From Ruminococcaceae bacterium UBA2806 (GTDB taxonomy: Bacteria > Bacillota > Clostridia > Oscillospirales > Acutalibacteraceae): 19,614 nucleotides of DNA. A program made the position numbers and the translations under genes. Every line of letters starts with the position of its first letter. Positions within the stretch are counted from its first letter, which is position 1. The stretch spans positions 1 to 19,614 of the forward strand of contig DEHG01000021.1 of assembly GCA_002351795.1 (NCBI GenBank). The letters run 5' to 3'. Below, one piece after another: positions 7,303 to 13,460 of the stretch. A model generated the notes under the pieces. That model had not been told where the DNA came from and ran no database searches. It saw only the letters and a program-made list of their open reading frames with translations.

Positions 7303-8055
7303 TTATAATACACTCTTGAGAAAATCCCTGAGTCTTTCGTTTTTAGGATCGGTAAATACCTTTTCGGGAACATCGTCTTCCTGTATCTTGCCGCCGTCGA
7401 TAAAGATCGTTCTGGTGGAGACTTCTCTTGCAAAGCCCATTTCATGTGTAACGACTACCATTGTCATTCCCTTGGTTGCAAGATCCTTCATTATATTAAG
7501 CACCTCACCGACCATTTCGGGGTCAAGTGCAGAAGTAGGCTCATCAAAAAGCATTACATCAGGTTCCATGGCAAGAGAACGGGCAATTGCAACTCTTTGC
7601 TTTTGTCCGCCTGAAAGCTGTGAAGGATAGTTGTCCGCCTTGTCCGCAAGACCGACTGTTTCAAGCAGCTCCATTGCACGGGTCTGAGCCTGCTCTTTAG
7701 TCATAAGTTTAAGCTTTACGGGAGCTAACATGATATTTTTCTTGACAGTCATATTGTCAAAGAGATTGAACTGCTGGAAAACCATGCCGATTTTTTCTCT
7801 TATCTGTCTGATATCAACGCCTCTTTCCGTGATATCGGTACCCTCAAAGAAAATGCTTCCGCCGGTAGGCTCTTCAAGGAGATTAAGGGAACGGATAAAG
7901 GTGGATTTTCCGCAGCCAGAAGGACCTATAACGGATATGACGTCACCCTTTTTTATTTCCATTGAGATATCATCAAGAACAAGATTGTCTCCGAATGATT
8001 TTGACAGGTTTTCTACACGGATAAGAACCTCTCCGTTTTTGATATTATCGCTCAT
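7303..8055 (-). CDS. Polar amino acid ABC transporter ATP-binding protein (GlnQ type)
   Basis: The cytoplasmic ATPase that powers the importer encoded with it. Its 250 residues are the standard length for the GlnQ/HisP/ArtP group. Walker A is GPSGCGKST (44-52), the Q-loop follows in VFQQFNLF (92-99), the ABC signature is LSGGQKQR (147-154), Walker B is VMLFDE (167-172) with the D-loop SALD after it, and the H-loop His is H204 in VVTHEMGFA. All catalytic residues are present. Its start overlaps the end of the permease gene by 11 nt, so the two are probably coupled. Substrate cannot be read from the ATPase; members of this group import Gln, Glu, Arg, His or Cys. I give no gene symbol for that reason. 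Confidence 0.95.
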   Translation of the reverse strand: MSDNIKNGEVLIRVENLSKSFGDNLVLDDISMEIKKGDVISVIGPSGCGKSTFIRSLNLLEEPTGGSIFFEGTDITERGVDIRQIREKIGMVFQQFNLFDNMTVKKNIMLAPVKLKLMTKEQAQTRAMELLETVGLADKADNYPSQLSGGQKQRVAIARSLAMEPDVMLFDEPTSALDPEMVGEVLNIMKDLATKGMTMVVVTHEMGFAREVSTRTIFIDGGKIQEDDVPEKVFTDPKNERLRDFLKSVL

Positions 8056-8857
8056 TTTTCTTCAGCCTCTTCTCTAATTTGGATACACCCGCAGACAGCA
8101 GTATAACAATGACAAGATAAATAAGAGCTACTGCGATAAGGGGCAGGAATGCTTCATATGTAACGCTGCGGATATAGTCGCCGCCTCTTGTAAGATCCAT
8201 AAGTCCTATATAGCCGGAGATGGATGTTTCTTTCAGCAGAGCGATAAGCTCATTGCCAAGGGCGGGGAGAATATTCTTAAAAGCCTGCGGGAGGATAATA
8301 TGTATCATAGCTGCAGGAAAGCCAAGACCGAGACTTTTAGCAGCTTCAAACTGACCGTTATCTATAGACATTATGCCCGAACGGACGGTTTCCGAAACAT
8401 AGGCGGCGGAATTCAGACCGAAGGCGATTATTGCGACCAGCATTTTGTCGATATCCACAGATGCAAAAATAACGAAATAGATTATCAGAAGCTGTATCAT
8501 AACGGGAGTACCCCTGATAATTGTGATATAAAGTCTGGCAATGACATTAAGCACAGGCACAGATCCGTTTTTGTCATGCGCTACTCTTATGATGGCAAGA
8601 AGGAAGCCTATCAGCGTACCGATTATCATAGCAACGACAGTGATAAGCAAAGTACGGCCAAGACCCTCGACAAGATATTTCCATCTGTCGTCTTTTACGA
8701 AGTTGTCATAAAGCCTTTGCAAAATCTCAGGCTGGAGATCGCCCTCTTTGCCTCCGAGCAAGATAAAGGGGGAGACAGCCGATACGGTAGTAGTAAACAA
8801 TCCCGTCAAAGCAGCTGTCAATATAAAAAACAGTGAAAACTTTTTCCATTTCTTCAT
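8045..8857 (-). CDS. Polar amino acid ABC transporter permease (HisM/GlnP type)
   Basis: The membrane subunit of the importer, 270 residues from ATG 8857. That start is chosen because AAAGGAAG sits 8-9 nt upstream; a longer reading from 8890 has no site and would run into the hairpin. The first ~29 residues (MKKWKKFSLFFILTAALTGL then TTTVSA) look like a signal peptide or an extra membrane helix, unusual for small permeases of this family. An external amphipathic stretch follows, ending DDRWKYLVEGLG. The transport domain then has several membrane helices and the EAA loop EAAKSLGLGFPAAMIHIILP, which contacts the ATPase. ALLKETSISGYIGLMDL is also typical. The family usually works as homo- or heterodimers; with one permease gene here, a homodimer is likely. 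The binding protein gene lies upstream on the same strand. Confidence 0.94.
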   Translation of the reverse strand: MKKWKKFSLFFILTAALTGLFTTTVSAVSPFILLGGKEGDLQPEILQRLYDNFVKDDRWKYLVEGLGRTLLITVVAMIIGTLIGFLLAIIRVAHDKNGSVPVLNVIARLYITIIRGTPVMIQLLIIYFVIFASVDIDKMLVAIIAFGLNSAAYVSETVRSGIMSIDNGQFEAAKSLGLGFPAAMIHIILPQAFKNILPALGNELIALLKETSISGYIGLMDLTRGGDYIRSVTYEAFLPLIAVALIYLVIVILLSAGVSKLEKRLKKNER

Positions 8858-8883
8858 GAAATTATCTTCCTTTGAATTAAATT

Positions 8884-9006
8884 TCAGCAAAAGCCCAAAG
8901 CATAAGGCACTGAGATTTTCCTTACAGAGTCAGGGGCAGCGAACCTGCCCGCAATGACAATATGAGGAAAAACTGACAAACGCCGCTGCTTTGGGCTTTG
9001 AGCTGA
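8884..9006 (-). repeat. Large compound hairpin between binding-protein and permease genes
   Basis: Nested inverted repeats fill the whole intercistronic gap. From outside in: TCAGC/GCTGA (8884-8888 with 9002-9006), a perfect 13-bp AAAGCCCAAAGCA/TGCTTTGGGCTTT (8890-8902 with 8987-8999), TTTTCCT/AGGAAAA (8916-8922 with 8965-8971), GTCA/TGAC (8929-8932 with 8955-8958) and GGGCAG/CTGCCC (8934-8939 with 8945-8950), closing on a 5-nt loop. No T-run follows. The place suits an RNA stabiliser or partial terminator that raises binding protein over permease. It could also be a small palindromic mobile element. Confidence 0.8.
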
Positions 9007-9013
9007 TCTGTGC

Positions 9014-9841
9014 TTATTTCTTGACTATCATGACCTGCTTGGAGTTAGTATAGCTGTCTGTAAAGTTGATCTGCTTTTTTCTCTCGTCAGTTACAGTAAA
9101 GCCTGCAAGACCGATATCAGCCTTGCCTGTGCTTACGGCACTGATGATGGAATCGAAAGCCATATCCTCGATCTTGAGTTTCTTTCCGAGCTTATCGGCA
9201 ATAGCCTTGCCTATTTCAACGTCGATACCAACGATATCGCTGCCCTCCTTGTATTCATAGGGCGGGAATTCGGCATTTGTAGCCATTACGAGGTTATCGC
9301 CGTCGGTAACAGTCTGGGTATAGTGATAAGAGCCGCCCTCTTCGTCGTCAGCGGGGATATAGCTTGCAATGATCTTATCAAGTGTTCCGTCTGCCTTGAT
9401 ATCGGCAAGAGCCTTGTTAACCTTTTCGAGAAGGTCGGTATTATCCTTCTTGATAACGGCAGCATATTCTTCATTTGTAAATTCCTCAGGAAGGATCTGG
9501 ATATTGTCATTCTGAGAAACGAAAACCTTTGCGGGCTGTTCGTCGATAATAACGCAGTCAACCTTGCCCTGAGTCAGAGCCATGATAGCGTCAGCGCCCT
9601 TGTTGTATCTTTCAACTGTAGCGTCCTCAACATCACCTGCATAGATATCGCCTGTTGTACCGAGCTGAACGCCGATCTTTTTGCCCTTGAGGTCATCAGC
9701 TGTTTTGATAGCGGCTGAATCAGAGCCTGCATTTGTTGAACTCTTGCCTGAATCGCCTTTGTTATCCGAGCACGCAGTGCATACGCAGACTGCAAGAGCA
9801 AGCGCAGAAACTAGCGCAAGAAATTTTTTCATTGTTTTCAT
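9014..9841 (-). CDS. Amino acid ABC transporter substrate-binding lipoprotein, circularly permuted (SBP family 3)
   Basis: The external receptor of the importer, 275 residues. The start at 9841 has GGGAGAG 7 nt upstream. A signal peptide leads to a lipobox ending at C24 (CTAC; the -3 Cys is atypical), so it is membrane anchored, with a Ser/Gly linker after it. Family 3 proteins normally begin with the segment VATNAEFPPYEY and end with the lobe-2 part and a DGTxDKI helix. Here the order is reversed. Residues ~45-168 carry IKTADDLKGKKIGVQLGTTG through DGTLDKIIASYI, normally the C-terminal part; residues 183-275 carry NLVMATNAEFPPYEYKEG through FTVTDERKKQINFTD and VMIVKK, normally the N-terminal part. 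The joint is an acidic/Gly linker at ~169-182, and the new ends fall at the usual hinge crossing. One continuous frame encodes it all. Confidence 0.93.
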   Translation of the reverse strand: MKTMKKFLALVSALALAVCVCTACSDNKGDSGKSSTNAGSDSAAIKTADDLKGKKIGVQLGTTGDIYAGDVEDATVERYNKGADAIMALTQGKVDCVIIDEQPAKVFVSQNDNIQILPEEFTNEEYAAVIKKDNTDLLEKVNKALADIKADGTLDKIIASYIPADDEEGGSYHYTQTVTDGDNLVMATNAEFPPYEYKEGSDIVGIDVEIGKAIADKLGKKLKIEDMAFDSIISAVSTGKADIGLAGFTVTDERKKQINFTDSYTNSKQVMIVKK

Positions 9842-9887
9842 AATAATACTCTCCCATTCATGATATAATAATCAGTAGTCAGCCAAT

Positions 9888-9907
9888 AATTGTATAATAA
9901 TACAATT
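9888..9907 (-). promoter_or_regulatory. ARG-box-like palindrome in the transporter leader
   Basis: AATTGTATAATAATACAATT has perfect 8-bp arms around a 4-nt centre. The core TGTAT-4-ATACA fits the general ArgR box pattern TGNAT-N4-ATNCA. It lies between the predicted transcription start (about 9936) and the binding-protein start codon, a position where a repressor would block transcription. An arginine-responsive basic amino acid importer is therefore a plausible reading, but an AT-rich palindrome of this kind can also arise by chance or act as an RNA hairpin. Confidence 0.35.
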
Positions 9908-9942
9908 TATCATAACTAACCATAAAAAACTGATACAAAATG

Positions 9943-9971
9943 ATTATATCATACATATATTACTAATTCAA
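9943..9971 (-). promoter_or_regulatory. Sigma-A promoter of the amino acid transporter operon
   Basis: On the minus strand, TTGAAT (9971-9966), a 17-nt spacer and a perfect TATAAT (9948-9943). Transcription would start near 9936, leaving a leader of about 95 nt before the binding-protein ATG. It diverges from the promoter at 10030-10058. Confidence 0.75.
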
Positions 9972-9995
9972 GCATTATTTACAGAAATTAAATTT

Positions 9996-10015
9996 CAGAT
10001 TCATGGAATAATCTG
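9996..10015. promoter_or_regulatory. Inverted repeat in the divergent promoter region
   Basis: CAGATTCATGGAATAATCTG contains 6-bp arms around 8 nt. It ends 14 nt before the -35 box of the rightward promoter and lies about 25 nt beyond the -35 box of the leftward one, so it could bind a regulator acting on either. This is seen as symmetry only. Confidence 0.25.
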
Positions 10016-10029
10016 CGTCACACCGTCGG

Positions 10030-10058
10030 TTGACAAAAGGTATAAGATAAGTTATAAT
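10030..10058 (+). promoter_or_regulatory. Consensus sigma-A promoter for the 10141 gene
   Basis: TTGACA (10030-10035), exactly 17 nt, then TATAAT (10053-10058): a full match to the consensus. Transcription should start near 10065, ahead of the ATG at 10141. The leader of about 75 nt includes GTG/ATG codons at 10084 and 10087 that lack ribosome sites. This strong promoter implies steady, high transcription of the downstream gene. Confidence 0.85.
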
Positions 10059-10140
10059 TAGATATAAATTTTTATTAAAAATCGTGATGGTAGTTTTTCG
10101 GGTAATACTATCGGTAATTGAAATGAAAGGCGGGATAATC

Positions 10141-11307
10141 ATGACTGTTGTTGATATCAGGAATATATTCAGCGGAAGAAATATCGAGATCTTCCATACG
10201 GACGAAGCATATATATATTATTCGGAGGAGAAAAACGACAGCGGTAAAAATGAACTTTTTATACTTGAATACGACAGACGTAAAAAGCATGAACGTCTGA
10301 TAACCAATTATACTCTTGACGACCCTACATTCGTAGAGCATATTTTTGCATTTGAGGAAACAATAATCCTGATACTTGAAAACGGCAAGAACAGCCTGTG
10401 GCTGATCGAACTTGCAAAAAAAGACGGAACTGAACTGAACCGCAGAAAAATCGTTTGTACAGGCTCTTTCAGAAGCTGTCTTGCACTTGACAGTACCCAT
10501 ATGCTAATATATATGGGTCCCGATGATGCAAATAAGGAAATGTTTGCACAGTACCGCAGTATTACAGGCTGTGAATGTCTTTGCTACCTGTATGATCTTG
10601 AAACAAATGTCAAGCATTTTGTCAAAAATCAGCTTATCGCAAGACTTGGAACCGACAGCATAAAGATAATGAATGTACAGGGTATCAAATATGTCATTCT
10701 CCTTGATCCGTTTGCCGATGAGGATATCAAACGGGGATATTATGAGGAACAGCGCTGGATAAATGTCGATATAAGAGATAATATCTGGCTTTGCCTTCTC
10801 AGCGAGCTTATCACCGAGCTTGAACATGACAGCGATATCATTACAAAAAAATGTATTGCAAGCGCAGATATAAAGGCTTTAGCCCGCTATATGGGTACCG
10901 ATAAGGAAAAAATGTACTTCCGTGCAAAGGAATTCCGAAGCGGTCAGGAAAAAATATGCAGCTATAATGTATTTACAGGCGCTCTTGCTATTGAGGCTGA
11001 TCTTGCGTCTGCAGAAAATACGGGTATATTCTATATCCTTGAGGAACGTCCGTTTTCGCTCTTTGCACTTGAAGATGATAAAATGACAGTCGCTGTAAAA
11101 GGACTTGTGGGCAGCAGGGCGGAGCTTCGCTATAAATCGTCAATGGGACGCTTTGTGACCTGCATTGATGACCGCTATATCATAACCCGTAGGGTAAACA
11201 AAACAACAGGTGCTCAGATATATTCCATCTATGACAGCGAAAACCGTATGCATGAGGAATATGAATGCAATTGTTATTTAAACGCAAATACAGTCATACT
11301 TTATTAA
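10141..11307 (+). CDS. Uncharacterised cytoplasmic protein, possibly beta-propeller-like
   Basis: I do not recognise this 388-residue protein. The start at 10141 is preferred over in-frame codons at 10084, 10087 and 10123 because AAAGGCGG (10126-10133) lies 7 nt before it. There is no signal peptide or membrane helix. The chain repeats a pattern of short hydrophobic strands separated by charged turns, for example EAYIYYSEE, KNELFILEYD, ETIILILENGKNSLWLIEL, HMLIYMG and RYIITRRVNKTTGAQIYSIYDSE, which suggests a beta-propeller or other repeated beta-sheet fold; this is inference from the pattern. No catalytic motif stands out. It is transcribed from a full consensus promoter, divergent from the amino acid transporter. 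rmuC follows on the same strand after a hairpin, possibly on the same transcript. Confidence 0.8.
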   Translation: MTVVDIRNIFSGRNIEIFHTDEAYIYYSEEKNDSGKNELFILEYDRRKKHERLITNYTLDDPTFVEHIFAFEETIILILENGKNSLWLIELAKKDGTELNRRKIVCTGSFRSCLALDSTHMLIYMGPDDANKEMFAQYRSITGCECLCYLYDLETNVKHFVKNQLIARLGTDSIKIMNVQGIKYVILLDPFADEDIKRGYYEEQRWINVDIRDNIWLCLLSELITELEHDSDIITKKCIASADIKALARYMGTDKEKMYFRAKEFRSGQEKICSYNVFTGALAIEADLASAENTGIFYILEERPFSLFALEDDKMTVAVKGLVGSRAELRYKSSMGRFVTCIDDRYIITRRVNKTTGAQIYSIYDSENRMHEEYECNCYLNANTVILY

Positions 11308-11319
11308 TTGACATCGGTA

Positions 11320-11357
11320 AGTGGTTAGTGATCGGTATATGCTTCTCACTAACCACT
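11320..11357 (+). terminator. Perfect 12-bp hairpin before rmuC (attenuator-like)
   Basis: AGTGGTTAGTGA (11320-11331) pairs fully with TCACTAACCACT (11346-11357) around a 14-nt loop. The following ATTTATT is a weak T-rich tract. It lies 12 nt after the stop of the 10141 gene and 11 nt before the rmuC ribosome site. It is probably a partial terminator that reduces rmuC expression from the strong upstream promoter. Confidence 0.55.
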
Positions 11358-11378
11358 ATTTATTGCTCGGGAGGTATT

Positions 11379-12707
11379 ATGGAAGCCTTACAGATAATCA
11401 CATTTATTGCCGTCATACTGATATGCTTTGCCTCAGGCGCAAATATATATCTGCTAATGAAAAAAAGTCCTGACAAGGATAATGAAGAGCTTAAAGTTCA
11501 GATAAAGCTGCTTGAAGGTCAGCTGTCCCGGCTGCGGCAGGAACAGGCTCAGGCTCAGAGCAGTCTGCGTCAGGAGCTGAATAATACAATAAATTCAAAT
11601 ATATCGGTTCTCGGAGATAATCTCAGAGATTCTGTTGATATCAAGCTTGAGGGCATGACGGGTACAATGACTGCACAGATGAAGCAGTTCGAGGAACGTC
11701 TGCGTTCAATGGAAACAACAACGGAGCAGAAACTATCGGATATGAGAAAAACTGTTTCGTCTCAGCTGTCGCAGATGTCCGAGGATAACAGCCGTGCGCT
11801 TAATAAAATGACTGAGGATAACAACAGACAGCTTGAAAGGATACGGGGAACTGTCGATGAAAAATTACAGGATACGCTTGATAAAAAGATCACGGATTCA
11901 TTCAAGCTTGTCAGTGAACGTCTTGAACAGGTGTATAAGGGTCTTGGCGAAATGCAGAGCATTGCCCAGGGAGTCGGTGATCTGAAAAACGTTCTTTCAA
12001 ACGTGAAAACAAGGGGTATACTCGGAGAGATACAATTAGGCTCGATTTTAGAGCAGATACTTGCGCCGGGGCAATATGAAGAAAATATCGCAACTGTGCC
12101 GGGAAGCAAGGACAGAGTAGAATTTGCCGTAAGACTGCCGGGGGCAGAAAGAAACGGCATTGTATATCTTCCGATAGATTCAAAATTCAACGGGGATATT
12201 TATTCCCATTTGCAGGAGGCTTATGAAAGCGGCAATAAAGAAAAGATAGATTCTGTAAAAAAGGAGCTTTTTGCCGCAATAAAGAAAAATGCAAAGGATA
12301 TCAGGGATAAATACATATATCCTCCTGCAACGACTCAGTTCGGGATAATGTTCCTGCCGTTTGAGGGATTGTATGCAGAGGTGGTAAATACCGACCTTGT
12401 GACGATACTGCAAAAGGAATATAATGTAAATATTGCAGGACCGTCAACAATGGCAGCGATACTCAATTCCTTGCAGATGGGTTTCAGGACGCTTGCTATT
12501 CAGAAAAGAAGCAGCGAGGTATGGAAAATTCTTGGAGCGGTCAAAACGGAATTCAGTACCTTCGGAGATGCGCTTGAAAAAACACAGAAGCATCTGCAGT
12601 CTGTTGAAAAGGATCTGGATTCCCTTGTGGGCGTAAGAACAAGACAGATCAACCGTCAGCTCAGTCAGATCGAGGACAGCAGCCTTAAGCTTAACGGTGA
12701 ATTTTAG
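11379..12707 (+). CDS. rmuC: RmuC family DNA recombination protein
   Basis: A 442-residue RmuC-type protein. In E. coli RmuC limits inversions at short inverted repeats, and the family is predicted to be nuclease-like. The start at 11379 has CGGGAGG immediately upstream; an open frame beginning at 11265 runs through the previous gene and the hairpin and is not used. A single membrane helix lies at about residues 3-27, followed by a long charged, Gln-rich coiled coil (about 35-185) with repeats such as RQEQAQAQSSLRQEL and SQLSQMSEDNSRALNKMTED. The conserved RmuC domain then runs from about 210, with RGILGEIQLGSILEQILAPGQYEEN, LPIDSKFNGD and FLPFEGLYAEVV. The layout, anchor then coiled coil then domain, is normal. 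The gene is probably read from the strong promoter at 10030. Confidence 0.93.
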   Translation: MEALQIITFIAVILICFASGANIYLLMKKSPDKDNEELKVQIKLLEGQLSRLRQEQAQAQSSLRQELNNTINSNISVLGDNLRDSVDIKLEGMTGTMTAQMKQFEERLRSMETTTEQKLSDMRKTVSSQLSQMSEDNSRALNKMTEDNNRQLERIRGTVDEKLQDTLDKKITDSFKLVSERLEQVYKGLGEMQSIAQGVGDLKNVLSNVKTRGILGEIQLGSILEQILAPGQYEENIATVPGSKDRVEFAVRLPGAERNGIVYLPIDSKFNGDIYSHLQEAYESGNKEKIDSVKKELFAAIKKNAKDIRDKYIYPPATTQFGIMFLPFEGLYAEVVNTDLVTILQKEYNVNIAGPSTMAAILNSLQMGFRTLAIQKRSSEVWKILGAVKTEFSTFGDALEKTQKHLQSVEKDLDSLVGVRTRQINRQLSQIEDSSLKLNGEF

Positions 12708-12736
12708 GGAAACTTTTTCAAGCTTATGAACTGTCT

Positions 12737-12773
12737 TGCAGCAGTCATTCGGGTAATATTTGGTGACTGTGCA
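12737..12773 (+). other. Imperfect hairpin downstream of rmuC
   Basis: TGCA-G-CAGTCA pairs with TGACTG-TGCA around a 16-nt loop, a 10-bp stem with one bulged base. An A-run, not a T-run, follows, so it is at best a weak terminator of rmuC. The rest of 12708-12818 shows nothing further. Confidence 0.3.
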
Positions 12774-12818
12774 TAAAAAAACGGACTTTTGTTTGTATGA
12801 ATTACTTTAATTTTTTCC

Positions 12819-12847
12819 TTGCAAAAACAAGGAGATTGTGTTATACT
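12819..12847 (+). promoter_or_regulatory. Sigma-A promoter of tRNA-Pro
   Basis: TTGCAA (12819-12824), a 17-nt spacer and TATACT (12842-12847). The expected start at about 12854 leaves only a few bases of 5' leader before the tRNA, as is usual for single tRNA genes. Confidence 0.75.
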
Positions 12848-12860
12848 ATTAAAGTAATTT

Positions 12861-12934
12861 CCGGGTGTAGCGCAGATTGGTAGCGCGCTTGAATGGGGTT
12901 CAAGAGGCCGCAGGTTCGACTCCTGTCACTCGGA
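12861..12934 (+). tRNA. tRNA-Pro, anticodon GGG
   Basis: A full cloverleaf of 74 nt can be drawn. The acceptor stem CCGGGTG pairs with CACTCGG (one G-U) and the discriminator is A. The D-stem is GCGC/GCGC. The anticodon stem is CTTGA/TCAAG with the loop ATGGGGT, which gives anticodon GGG and reads CCC and CCU. The T arm is GCAGG-TTCGACT-CCTGT. CCA is not encoded (CTG follows), so it must be added after transcription. A promoter lies just upstream. Confidence 0.96.
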
Positions 12935-12948
12935 CTGCTTTTGGAATG

Positions 12949-12983
12949 GGGCTGTCGCAGAATGCAAAATTCTGTGACAGCCC
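12949..12983 (+). terminator. Strong hairpin just after tRNA-Pro
   Basis: GGGCTGTCGCAGAAT (12949-12963) pairs with ATTCTGTGACAGCCC (12969-12983), 15 bp with one G-U pair and the loop GCAAA. Only a short TCAGTTT follows, so the T-tract is weak. It probably terminates the tRNA transcript. The GGGCTGTCGCA sequence also resembles what I remember of ends and terminators near IS1182-type elements, and a decayed transposase of that type lies just beyond. Confidence 0.6.
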
Positions 12984-13047
12984 TCAGTTTCAAGGTAAAA
13001 AATAAACTGTTTATAATCAATACACGAATGAAAAGAAACACTGATTC

Positions 13048-13071
13048 AGAGGGCGTTGAAAAGCGCCCTCT
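13048..13071. other. GC-rich hairpin in intergenic DNA
   Basis: AGAGGGCG (13048-13055) pairs with CGCCCTCT (13064-13071) around an 8-nt loop. On the plus strand ATTTGTTG follows, a poor T-tract. It lies between the tRNA and the transposase remnant; its role is not clear. Confidence 0.4.
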
Positions 13072-13125
13072 ATTTGTTGAAATGTTGAATTTTTTTGCTT
13101 TAAACAGCCTCCTTCTTGAACAAAT

Positions 13126-13341
13126 CTATTCCTGAACGCTCATGAAATGTTCGATTATGTAGATCCCGTTCATGTACGCAAATACCAATATTTCAAACAT
13201 AACGACAGGATCGATGATTCGCCAATGTCTGAGGTATGTGTCATACAGCTTGCTGCAGTCCAATGTGTCGCATATTTATATTAATTTCCATACCGGATCG
13301 TTCTCGTCGATGATTACTTCATAATTAAATGGTAAATGCTT
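13126..13341 (-). pseudogene. Degenerate IS1182-like transposase fragment (N-terminal region)
   Basis: Read on the minus strand, this stretch gives HLPFNYEVIIDENDPVWKLI, an in-frame TAA (13276-13278), then CDTLDCSKLYDTYLRHWR, IIDPVVMFEILVFAYMNGIY and a stop (13126-13128). The ENDPVxxL segment, the DxxKLYxxY helix and the DPVVxFxILVxAYMNGIY block, in this order and spacing, match the N-terminal DUF772-like part of IS1182-family transposases. No start codon is present, the frame is interrupted, and the catalytic region is missing entirely, so the element is dead. It occupies much of the otherwise gene-free stretch 12935-13460. I see no matching terminal repeats or target duplication on the upstream side. 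Confidence 0.7.
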
Positions 13342-13365
13342 TTTTAAAAAAATTCTTAAAATCCA

Positions 13366-13394
13366 TTGTATATTTCAGCATTTTCGTTTATAAT
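13366..13394 (+). promoter_or_regulatory. Sigma-A promoter of the 13461 gene
   Basis: TTGTAT (13366-13371), a 17-nt spacer and TATAAT (13389-13394); both boxes and the spacing are identical to the promoter at 1988-2016. Transcription would begin near 13401, about 60 nt before the ATG. It lies just beyond the transposase remnant. Confidence 0.75.
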
Positions 13395-13460
13395 AATAAA
13401 TGATTATCTGACGGGTAATGAAATGCCTGTTCAGTATGTATGCTAAAAGGAGGGAATTCA

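Noticed and set aside
9014..9841. Binding protein as two broken half-genes
   Set aside because: The frame is continuous, has one signal peptide, and both halves are intact with a proper linker, so permutation explains it better than a frameshift.
11308..11313. TTGACA after the stop of the 10141 gene, a possible rmuC promoter
   Set aside because: No -10 box lies at 16-18 nt; the nearest TATATG is 22 nt away. The hairpin at 11320 overlaps the spacer.
11265..11378. Longer N-terminus of RmuC starting at 11265
   Set aside because: It overlaps the end of the previous gene and crosses the hairpin; the ATG at 11379 has a strong ribosome site and begins with the expected membrane helix.
12861..13460. 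Integrative element attached at tRNA-Pro
   Set aside because: I find no second copy of the tRNA 3' end in the window and no integrase; only a decayed transposase fragment is present.
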